This document shows positions 33,289 to 42,075 of a stretch of 64,000 nt of DNA, piece by piece. The number at the start of each line of letters is the position of its first letter. Within the stretch, counting starts at the first letter, position 1. This DNA is from Sacculina carcini (lineage: Eukaryota > Arthropoda > Thecostraca > Sacculinidae): assembly GCA_916048095.2 (NCBI GenBank), contig OU696584.1:4801849-4865848 (forward strand), given 5' to 3'. The translations under genes were made by a program, and so were the position numbers. Under the pieces are notes generated by a model. That model searched no databases, was not told the DNA's origin, and saw only the letters and a program-made list of their open reading frames with translations.

Positions 33289-33450
33289 GAGGGACCATCA
33301 CCAGAATATGGCGAAATACCGGCCCGTTGCAACGAGCGTCCCACAAGACACCGTCGTCCACCGGCGTGGATGCTCACTGGTGATTACGTCCTCTGATAAC
33401 CAGCGCTTACATGACCAATATCAGTCTCGCGACAGTCGACTTGGGGGGCG

Positions 33451-33736
33451 TAGAGAAGTATTGAGAAGGCATATGCTGCGCGGCGAGCACGTTCACTCTG
33501 GTTTATTTTAGTAAAACGTGGAATGCACTCGTTCATGTACGATAAGTACTTTTCAATGTAAATTACTTGTATTAAGTGTGTTTCAGATATGTTAATTTGC
33601 ACGTGCTATCCAACAAAGTTAAACGTTTATTGTCAAACAGTTCCTCAATTGCTAATGGTGTTGTTCATATATATATATTCGCAGATATTGTGATCATTGC
33701 TGGTGAATACATTAGCAAATGGTGAATATTTATTTA
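33451..33736 (+). repeat. 3' LTR of the 28.4-kb element
   Basis: 286 bp, matching the 5' LTR, preceded by TTGGGGGGCG (likely polypurine tract region) and followed by the AGCAT target duplication. Confidence 0.93.
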
Positions 33737-34078
33737 AGCATCTACTAAAATATTGATTGGAGGTCCTCCTTGAATTGAATTGTGTAGAATTGCCGCACAG
33801 TACCGTGCAAACAATGATATTAGGGCTTTCAGACACATTATAACCATTTTATTGTACATATTTAATGATAATTTAATTTGATGGGGTCACTTATAGCATG
33901 AATAACTCATGTGTTGATAAAACTAATTCCTTTAACATCTCAGATATATCATTTCCATAATTTGAATTATTTAAATGACTCTTAAAAAAACCCAAAATAA
34001 ACGTATTTTTTTGGTCGAGGTTTTTTTTGGCAAAAAAGTTTTTTTTAAAAACATCGGTTTTTTTAGTTCGCATCTCTA

Positions 34079-34266
34079 GGCGGAGTGACATTATGCAGTG
34101 TTATCGGATGATGGTTTATTGTGTATTGTTTTTTTCAACTCTCTTTCTCTCTCATATTTTTGGGCGCTTCCGGTACATGGGGCCACCGCAGGGTGGTAAT
34201 AGTGCTTGCACTCTTCCCATGCTACTGGATTTGCTTGTAATTAATAAAAATAATAATATTATATTA
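34079..34266 (+). repeat. Dispersed tailed repeat 'GGGCGCTTCCGG', copy 1
   Basis: Runs from GGCGGAGTGACATTATG through GGGCGCTTCCGGTACATGG and GGGTGGTAATAGTGCTTGC to an AATAATAAT tail. Further copies are at 36,309-36,496 (same tandem unit), 59,583-59,810 and, reversed, 60,050-60,150. The A/T-rich tail at one fixed end suggests a SINE or LINE 3' end. No RNA polymerase III box was recognised. Confidence 0.7.
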
Positions 34267-34439
34267 CTGTCAGAGGCAGTTCTACAGAACCAGACTGAGG
34301 CTTGACACAAACATGCAAGAAAAAAACAACTCATGCTAGCTTTTGCAACGGCAAAGAAATCGCCGCCGTTCAACAAAACAACAAAATCCACCACCAATAC
34401 ACAAAGCAAAATGCGCAGCACACGCGCCAAACAACACAC

Positions 34440-34441
34440 AT

Positions 34442-34474
<33 letters not shown>
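34440..34474. repeat. (CA)n microsatellite, short allele
   Basis: CA array in tandem copy 1. The matching array in copy 2 (36,669-36,758) is about 55 bases longer. Confidence 0.95.
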
Positions 34475-34475
<1 letters not shown>

Positions 34476-36308
34476 CGCCTAAAAATAGAAAACAGACGAC
34501 TCGACAAACAACTCGCATGCACAGTATTTGCGCATCAGCCTTATGTCCGCTTGGCAAACAAAATTATATTTGAATAGTAAATATTAAATCAAATTCATTG
34601 CGTACAAAATGAGATTTCTACCGCACGATTCACACACCTGTAATTGAACAATATTAATTGGTCGAGTTTGCCGACTCAGAAATCTGGTATGTTCGCTGAA
34701 ATTTAACCTCGATCTCCAAATTTGATTGAGGACAATTGTGACAGCGAAATTGCAGAGCGTAGGTGCACAAATGTTGCACAATTATGGCACAATGTATTGT
34801 ATTTATTTATTCTAATTAAACCCACTTTCACTATATAATTTTTAAGTTGCCATATATTTATCTGGTTTTAAGAATATGTTTTACACACTTACAGAGTAAT
34901 GTTTCGTCTTTTGTAACTTTGAGTGCACGCATACTTATGCGTATATTCTCGATGATAATTACAATCTACTTTATTGGTCGTTAATTGAGGTCGTAGCATA
35001 CTTCTGTGTATGCCTCCAGTTTCAACTAACCGACTTAGTCAACAAAGTAATTGCTTCAATAACTCCGCTTGTTTATTAAGTAGCGTGTAAAATGCTTTCA
35101 ACTAAATGTCTTATGTATTCTCACCGTTAGACGGTTGACACAAGCCTCTTCTCTTTTGACACCATGTGTGCCTCGTACATTATTTTGTTGCTCATTAGCG
35201 CATATTTAGCGCATTCATATATCCATCAGACAGTATCAGTCATCAGTCATCCATCAGTCAGCATCAGTCATCAGTCATCCATCAGTATGGAACTTTCCTC
35301 GATATCCGTTTCGTATTATATAACATCTTACACTCTCATTTTCTGGTATGAGATACACAGTGTCTACACCAACATCTACTTAATCTGGTCATTTAGTCAT
35401 ATAGTCATCAGTAATTTAGTTATTTAGTCATCATTCATATATTTATTTAATCACCTGCGGCGTATCGTGTCCTGACGTTCCAATGCATCTTATATGCGTT
35501 GCTATACATACTTTAAATGTATGTTCTCAAATATCTGTCACTTTTGACAGATAGTTTTACATTTCATTTCAAATATTTCAACATCTCGTCCTGATTAAAA
35601 AAAGTATTTGTCAGTGATTGTCTTCTCATATTTCTCAGTCGTAGATAGTATATGTTTTGACAACCAAAACATAAATAATAAAATATCAAAATATCAAATG
35701 TAATCTGTAATAAAAATATCAAAATCCAATTGTACACCATAATAATTATACAAATAATTAAACAGATCCCAGCCTAATATCCAACTGCCCTTTAATTTCG
35801 TGTCCTCTAATAGAATATTTAGTGTCAAAATTCACAAAAGACACCGATCATTTAATAAGTGCAATATTGTTTAGTCTTGTCCCCTTCATACTAGTCAAAC
35901 ACATCCTACAAGACATGCAGCTTAGCTTCTTCACGCAAAATTTCGATATTATTCATACATCACACCCAGCATCTACTAAAATATTGATTGGAGGTCCTCC
36001 TTGAATTGAATTGTGTAGAATTGCCGCACAGTACCGTGCAAACAATGATATTAGGGCTTTCAGACACATTATAACCATTTTATTGTACATATTTAATGAT
36101 AATTTAATTTGATGGGGTCACTTATAGCATGAATAACTCATGTGTTGATAAAAATAATTCCTTTAACATCTCAGATATATCATTCCCATAATTTGAATTA
36201 TTTAAATGACTCTTAAAAAACCCCAAAATAAACGTGTTTTTTTGGTCGAGGTTTTTTTGGCAAAAAGTTTTTTTTTAAAAACATCGGTTTTTTTAGTTCG
36301 CATCTCTA

Positions 36309-36496
36309 GGCGGAGTGACATTATGCAGTGTTATCGGATGATGGTTTATTGTGTATTGTTTTTTTCAACTCTCTTTCTCTCTCATATTTTTGGGCGCTTC
36401 CGGTACATGGGGCCACCGCAGGGTGGTAATAGTGCTTGCACTCTTCCCATGCTACTGGATTTGCTTGTAATTAATAAAAATAATAATATTATATTA
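36309..36496 (+). repeat. Dispersed tailed repeat 'GGGCGCTTCCGG', copy 2
   Basis: Same element as 34,079-34,266, duplicated with the 2.28-kb unit and nearly identical to it. Confidence 0.7.
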
Positions 36497-36668
36497 CTGT
36501 CAGAGGCAGTTCTACAGAACCAGACTGAGGCTTGACACAAACATGCAAGAAAAAAAACAACTCATGCTAGCTTTTGCAACGGCAAAGAAATCGCCGCCGT
36601 TCAACAAAACAACAAAATCCACCACCAATACACAAAGCAAAATGCGCAGCACACGCACCAAACAACAC

Positions 36669-36672
36669 ACAT

Positions 36673-36747
<75 letters not shown>

Positions 36748-36758
36748 CACACACACAA
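36669..36758. repeat. (CA)n microsatellite, long allele
   Basis: Pure CA with one AAAC interruption; expanded relative to its duplicate at 34,440-34,474. Confidence 0.95.
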
Positions 36759-37084
36759 CGCCTAAAAATAGAAAACAGACGACTCGACAAACAACTCGCA
36801 TGCACAGTATTTGCGCATCAGCCTTATGTCCGCTTGGCAAACCAAATTATATTTGAATAGTAAATATTAAATCAAATTCATTGCGTACAAAATGAGATTT
36901 CTACCGCACGATTCACACACCTGTAATTGAACAATATTAATTGGTCGAGTTTGCCGACTCAGAAATCTGGTATGTTCGCTGAAATTTAACCTCGATCTCC
37001 AAATTTGATTGAGGACAATTGTGACAGCGAAATTGCAGAGCGTAGGTGCACAAATGTTGCACAATTATGGCACAATGTTCTACG

Positions 37085-38300
37085 ATTTTCACGTTTATTG
37101 AGAATTAACAGCATTTAAGCCCGCCCGTTGTGCAGAACAATGAATGAAACGAGTAAAATTCAATTAAAGAAGCAAAATGCCAAGCCAATAGAAAATTATA
37201 CAAATCTAAATTTGTAATTTTTATCTGAATTACTGACGAAATGTTATTCCCTCAATCCGCTTCACATTTAAGCCCGTCCATCGTGCGGAATAATTCGGAA
37301 CTCGAACACGAAATAAGCACAATGAAGAAATGCTGAAAATCTCCGTCATCTCTATAAATCCAGGTTAATGTTTCCGTTCTAGCATTATGTGGAACGTTTA
37401 TTTGGCACACATACACATAAAAACAATTCAAAATAAAAACAGCACATAGTTATATGCATATAGCTGGTATTATACCGATATTACTGCCCAAATGTTATCT
37501 ATGTTCTGCCAAGTATTATTCCTAGTACATTTTCATCAGAATGTTTTCAAATATATGCGGTGTGATCGTGTTTAGTGAGAGTGTGTGTGTGTGAAATTGT
37601 GTCTGAGTGCGTGAACGCATCGGCGTAGATTGGTGTCGAGGCTCAGGGGGATGACAGTCATCATGTATTAGTGTTCAAAGTTCGTTAAGCTGGTCAATTG
37701 CGTGGTACCCTCAACTATTTTCAGCCTATCCAATTACGACACACACACCCAAAATAAAAGTGTATTGCGTAATATAATTATTCATATATTTATAATTTCT
37801 TGCATTGTTGTCCTATTGACATTTGCCTTCTATGCTGATTTTGATGATAATATACCCAATGAATTAAACTCTGCAGAATTCTCGGGGGGTATAATTGCAT
37901 ATTCATACCCCCCAGCCAATTTGTCGAGGGGTATATATACCCCCAAACCCCCAGGATTTACGCCCATGCGTGAGCGTGTTAGTGTGTCTATGTGTGGTCG
38001 TGTATGGTTGAGTTGTGTATTGCGTGCGAGAGTGTGTGAGCGAGTGTGCATAGTTGTGTCGGTATGTGTGTTTGTCAAGTGTTCATGCCTCGCGGCGGCG
38101 AGTGGGCGACCGGCTCGCCGCTGATCGGTTGTTTCGGTGGATGTGAGGCCTGGGGCAGTGATGCCCACGCGTGCCTGTCTGTTGAATGCATTTTAGTTTT
38201 CTGTTTTTCTACAATATATTTATAATTTCACATCATTCCCCAACATCATTTGCTCAAGTACTATTCTACTTTTACTGCTGTAGAAAGCTGTAGAATATGT
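37085..38300 (-). mobile_element. Helitron-like fragment, interrupted
   Basis: Text such as AAGCCCGCCCGTTGTGC (37,120), CGTCCATCGTGCGGAATAAT (about 37,275) and CCAAGTATTATTCCTAGTAC (about 37,507) matches the minus-oriented units of the 46.7-59.3-kb cluster. The match stops near 37,560 and resumes at about 38,215 (TTTCACATCATTCCCCAACA), so about 650 bases have been inserted, including the MITE at 37,618-37,968. Diverged and truncated. Confidence 0.6.
37618..37968 (-). mobile_element. hAT-like MITE, family CATGGGCG, copy C
   Basis: Reverse orientation: starts CATCGGCGTAGATT and ends GGATTTACGCCCATG. Target duplications CGTGAACG (37,610-37,617) and CGTGAGCG (37,969-37,976) agree at 7 of 8 positions. 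The interior matches copies A and B reversed (TACCCCCCAGCCAATTTGTC). At 351 bp it is the longest of the three. Non-coding. Confidence 0.85.
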
Positions 38301-38439
38301 TTAACATATGTATATTATACGATAATAATATATTTATGATCTGTACATTCAAGAATCCACCTGTATTAAATCAAAATTAAAATGGTATAGTCAGGAGAGA
38401 AATATAACCCACACAAACGTACTCTGCACCACATCTATT

Positions 38440-38640
38440 GGCTTAGACAATAACTGACCTCGTGTGACCACTCGCAAGCCAACGATTGTCCTAGCCAAAG
38501 ATTGTCCGCTGCAAGCCAACAGTTGGCTAGGACAATCGTTGGCTTGGCCAACAATTACTGGCCTCGTGTGACCACTCGCAAGCCAATCATTGGCTTGGCC
38601 AACAATTGGCCTCGTGTGACCACGGCTTTAAGAGTACCGG
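38440..38640. repeat. Palindromic repeat cluster
   Basis: 38,476-38,498 and 38,523-38,545 are a perfect 23-bp inverted repeat with a 24-base spacer. AAGCCAATCATTGGCTT at about 38,578 is itself a palindrome. CCTCGTGTGACCACTCGCAA occurs twice as a direct repeat (38,458 and 38,561), with a third partial copy at 38,610. It may be a nested foldback MITE. Confidence 0.85.
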
Positions 38641-39100
38641 GTACTTTTGAAAGGCTTGACAAGGGTGCCGCAAAAGATTGGAAACCACTGGTGTAAATCG
38701 TTGGTGTGCACACCAAGTGGCTGCGGAGGAGTAGATTACTGAAAATGCACTAAGGCTGCAGGGACAGACAGAGACACGGAGGATATTTTAGCGAAATATT
38801 GAGCTCAATTTTTTAGCGCCATTTTTAGTGATTTTAGCACACCAAAATGTCACCCTTGTCACTAGTGAGGTGACAGTTTATGAAACATACAATCCTAGCA
38901 AAACCGCCAATGCTCATATCGTATTGTATCAATTGATATTTAATTCAAAAAGTAAAAAACAATTTCACCCAGAAAATATGGAATTCACAATTAAGCGAAT
39001 TTCACTATCGTTTTTATGAGTTTTAGTGGAATTTCTGCAAGCAATTTGAGCTCAACTTTTAGCGAGTTTTAGCGCAGCAAAACGCCACAACACTTGTCTC
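38641..39100. other. Non-coding stretch with a diverged TTTTAGCG repeat
   Basis: TTGAGCTCAATTTTTTAGCG (38,800) is echoed by TTGAGCTCAACTTTTAGCG at about 39,046, with further TTTTAG phrases around each. The sequence at 38,640-38,695 (AAAAGATTGGAAACCACTG) resembles a hAT end without a mate. No gene was seen. Confidence 0.5.
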
Positions 39101-39107
39101 CACTCAC

Positions 39108-39417
39108 TCTTGCTTGATGCGTCCTGCTGCCCACTCGTTCAGCTCGCCTGTCTCTTGCATTCGCCTGAGATGCGACTCCAACGATGTCCGGCTATTGGCA
39201 GCCGCCTCTGGCTGACGGCTGAAGGCTGAGCCGTGAAACAGCTGCTGCAGCCGCGCAGACGGCCCGTCAGCCGACAGCTTCATCTTTCGCGCCAGCAGCC
39301 GAGTGTGCAGCCGGCGATTGAGGGTCCACGCAGTCAGTTGCGTGGTGTAGTTGGATGACAGACTGATTTTGGCCAGAGCTGAATGAGACGGGTGGCGCGT
39401 GCCGCTTGTCAATTCAT
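39108..39417 (-). CDS. Internal exon of an unrecognised host gene
   Basis: A GC-richer 310-bp open stretch is bordered on the minus strand by a good acceptor (TTTTTTGACAG, ending at 39,418) and a consensus donor (AAGA|GTGAGT, 39,107-39,102). It encodes ELTSGTRHPSHSALAKISL, SSNYTTQLTAWTLNRRLHTR, LLARKMKLSADGPSARLQQL and ESHLRRMQETGELNEWAAGR. It is rich in Leu, Arg and Ser, likely helical, with no signal peptide or membrane segment. I do not recognise the family. If the donor is not used, the frame would end at a TGA directly after it. No sister exon was identified nearby. Confidence 0.5.
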
Positions 39418-39589
39418 CTGTCAAAAAATAATTAAAATGAATACAGAAAATCCAAAGAATTAAGATTCAGGAAATAGGGAAGATATGAATGCAAGCAATT
39501 GGGAGAGAATGAAAAAAATATTGACAAATAATTATTCAATGCAACCATCTCGATTATCGAAAGCAATCCAATGGACTAATTAAACGGTG

Positions 39590-39948
39590 CTGTACTAACT
39601 GTCAGCGGACAAAAGTTCACCAACACACGAAACCTCCAGTCCTAGAGTTCCCTGAAGCCGCCGGCCGGTTCGAAACCGTTCCTATAGATATCATTGGACC
39701 TCTGCCGGAGCAGGCATCGTTCTCGTGTTTTCTGCCGTTGCTCTATGTGTTAACGTGCATAGATCGAGCCACTCGCTGGATGGAAGCAGTTCCACTGTCT
39801 GATATTACATCTGAGTATGTCGCTCACTCCTTCTTTGAGACATGGGTTGCCCGCTTTGATGTGCCAATCCACGCTGTCACTGATCGAGGGAGGCAATATG
39901 AAAGCGAACTGTTTCAACATCTGACCAAATGCACAAGTTTTCACAGGG
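39590..39948 (+). mobile_element. Ty3/gypsy integrase fossil fragment
   Basis: Encodes part of an integrase: the end of a zinc region (CQRTKVHQHTK), then the core (VPIDIIGPLPEQ, YVLTCIDRATRWMEAVPLSD, HAVTDRGRQYESELF). Only this part of the element remains, and it abuts hAT transposase sequence on the right. Old and broken. Confidence 0.85.
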
Positions 39949-39986
39949 TGGTGCAATGGTGCTTAAATGTTGTGATTATTTTTAGG

Positions 39987-40809
39987 ATCTGGAAGCGGGA
40001 CACAGTGTTCTGTTATTCCACAACCAAGTACGATGGCTGTCGAAAGGCTACATGCTCCAGCGCGTCTTTGGCTTGCTGGACGAGATCCTGCTCTTCCTCG
40101 GGGAACAAGGGAAAGTCGTTCTCCTGAATCAGTTGAAGGCGGATAATTCCCACCTTCACCTGGCGTACCTCACCGACATGTTTGGGTCCCTCAATGAGTT
40201 TAAAATCAAAATGCAGGAGAAGAACATGAACATTTTGGTTCAAGACGACAAGATCAGAGACTTCGTGAACTGGACCTCTGGAAAGGACGCATTCAACGGG
40301 GAAACTTGGCTTCCTTCAGTGCGATCTCAGCTTGCCTTGGAGATGAGAACCTTACTAAAGAAGTGCTTCAGGACATCAAGTCCCACCTCTCCAATTTGAA
40401 GACGGACTTCATCCGGTACTTTTCTCAAGTAAGGGATGATGTGATACCGCTTCATGAAATAATTCGGGATCAATTCACGTGTAATGATGAGACTGTGGAC
40501 GACGGGTACCAGGAGGAGCCCTTGGATCTTCAAGCAGATGGAAGTGCCAAAGATGCGTTCAAGACATTGGATCTCGAAACCTTCTGGATGTCTTCACCGT
40601 ACGAAAAGGCTGCGAAGATTGCCCCAGATGTTCTGGTACAGTTCTCCACAACCTACCTCTGTGAAGTCGGCTTCTCTGCGCTGGTGAGCGTTAAAACGAA
40701 GGCTCGAAACAAAATCCAAGTAGAAGCGAGTCTTCGCTGTGCACTAAGCAATACCAAACCCGACATCGAAAAGCTGACGAGGAAGAAACAGGGGCAAGTT
40801 TCCCACTGA
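39987..40809 (+). pseudogene. hAT transposase C-terminal half, frameshifted
   Basis: From 39,987 one frame encodes DLEAGHSVLLFHNQVRWLSK then GYMLQRVFGLLDEILLFL and LAYLTDMFGSLNEFKIKMQ. It passes at about 40,300-40,320 into another frame encoding NLKTDFIRYFSQVRDD, LETFWMSSPYEKAAKIAPD, FSTTYLCEVGFSALVSVKTK and ARNKIQVEASLRCALSNTKP. This is the RNase H-like C-terminal half and hATC dimerisation region seen in ZBED5/SCAND3-type transposases. It ends at a natural stop at 40,807. With a frameshift and no N-terminus (BED finger, first catalytic Asp), it is inactive. Confidence 0.88.
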
Positions 40810-41034
40810 TTAACTGCTTGGGTGATAACCAAACTGGCGGCTATTGATCTGCAGAGCTTCTTTTGTTCTGTTGAATTTCTGGCAACGAATACAATTTGCT
40901 GTTTTATAGAAAGAATTTTGTACATTTTGGCAGTTGGGAGTAGGGGGTTGAGGAATTGAAAATGAAGAGTGAAATGGTTCTTAGGGCTGACGCGTAAGGG
41001 GGAAATGGAAGCCAAAAGGCTAAGAACCGCTGAT
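39987..41034 (+). mobile_element. hAT transposon 3' half (ZBED5/SCAND3-like transposase)
   Basis: The transposase remnant (39,987-40,809) is followed by a short 3' region ending AAGGCTAAGAACCGCTG at about 41,034, which looks like a hAT right terminus of the GGTT(C/G)TTA-type ends. The 5' half and left terminus are missing; a gypsy integrase fragment occupies that side. Confidence 0.8.
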
Positions 41035-41530
41035 CTAATAGAACACGTTACAGACAATTTTGTTTTCACAATGTAGGAGCAGGCACGTGGAATAGAATCG
41101 ACAAGAGAAAAAAAGGATACTCAAATTACATTTATTAAAGAGAAATATTACATCATGGCTCTTAGATTGAGAAGTATAAAGTCCATTTGATTCGTCTATT
41201 AATCGTAATAATTGGCAGATTAATATTGCCGTCGGATGTGTCCACGTGAACATGAGCGAATTGTGTAGATATATTGCGAGCATGTGTGCATGAGTATATT
41301 GCGTATGTAAAGCGTCTGGATATAGTGTGAGTATGGATATAGTATGTATGCAGGGGTACATTGTGTGTGTGTGTGTGTGTGTGTGTAAGCTATGTAGATA
41401 TATTGTGATCATGTGTAGATATATTGTGAGTACGTGTAGATGCATGTGTGCATGAGAACATTGTGTCTGTATTACACGACGTTATAATGTGTAGGGTGTG
41501 TGTCTAATGAAAAAAATTTATCTTGGTGTT
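41035..41530. other. AT/TG-rich low-complexity stretch
   Basis: (TG)n at about 41,361-41,387, flanked by loosely repeated TGTAGATATATTGTGA and GTGAGTATGGATATAGT phrases. No gene seen. Confidence 0.7.
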
Positions 41531-41620
41531 ATCAATGCTGGATTCCCTGGATGAACCCTGAAAAATGCGAAAATTTTGGTCAATATTCCTATATATAATT
41601 ATATATATATATATAATGCT

Positions 41621-42075
41621 ATATATATATATACATAAAGAAGAAATTATCTGTCTGTCTGTGTATGTATGCTTGAATATGAGGTGACATAATTGCGCTG
41701 GTTCATGGCTCGCTGGTTCAATGATCAGGGGCTTGAAACGCAAACAAAGCGATGGCTCATTTTTATGAAATAAAAATGTCCCGCGGGCAGCAATAAAACG
41801 TTCAATTTCACCGTGTAGAATGAATTCATATACAAAACTAATGGATTTGACTTCAAGAACCAGAACGGATGGTGTTCGAGTTCTGAATTATTCCTCACGT
41901 CGGGCGGATTTAAATATGAGGCGGACTGAGTGATTATATTTTGTCAAAATATAATAAAAAATAATGAAATTTAGACTTTTTAATTGATTAAGGTTTTCAT
42001 GAGTTTGCCTTATTTATTTTTAATTTGCAATATTTTTATGAATTGTTCCGCACAACGGGCGGGTTTTAATGCTAG
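41621..42075 (+). mobile_element. Helitron-like short unit A1
   Basis: About 455 bp: starts in ATATATACATAAAGAAGAAA, has TCTG repeats, an internal GTCGGGCGGGTTTAAATATG hairpin-like copy, and a terminal hairpin (42,048-42,063) followed by TTTTAATGCTAG. This is one of the copies with a full CTAG terminus. Confidence 0.8.

Larger units (their letters stand above)
28394..33736 (+). mobile_element. Ty3/gypsy-type LTR retroelement, looks whole and young
   Basis: LTRs at 28,394-28,677 and 33,451-33,736 differ at about three bases plus a 2-base TA-run difference, so the insertion is recent. A 5-bp target duplication AGCAT (28,389-28,393 and 33,737-33,741) flanks it. The uninterrupted site is preserved in the second tandem copy at about 35,969-35,973, which fixes the borders exactly. 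LTR ends are TAGAG...TTTA rather than TG...CA. A G-rich stretch precedes the 3' LTR. Parts: gag-protease frame, pol frame (RT, RNase H, integrase). No obvious breaks were seen. Confidence 0.93.
27217..34796. repeat. Tandem duplication copy 1 (interrupted by LTR element)
   Basis: 27,217-28,393 matches 34,797-35,973, and 33,742-34,796 matches 35,974-37,078, in the same order and orientation. About 15 substitutions are seen in the 1.18-kb left part and about six in the right part, roughly 1% divergence. Unit length is about 2.28 kb in copy 2. The copies meet at 34,796/34,797 with only a few bases of overlap. The unit is AT-rich, with TCAGTCATCC-type repeats near 27,650-27,710 and a (CA)n near its right end. 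Confidence 0.92.
34797..37078. repeat. Tandem duplication copy 2 (carries the LTR-element empty site)
   Basis: Uninterrupted 2.28-kb partner of 27,217-34,796. At about 35,969-35,973 it reads straight through CCCAGCATCTACTAAA, the pre-insertion version of the LTR-element site. Most of the length difference from copy 1 is the longer (CA)n at 36,669-36,758. Confidence 0.92.

Noticed and set aside
39738-40127. A single frame running from integrase into hAT-side sequence
   Set aside because: The open frame is fortuitous across the junction of two unrelated elements; the hAT protein lies in a different frame there, so this is not a fusion gene.
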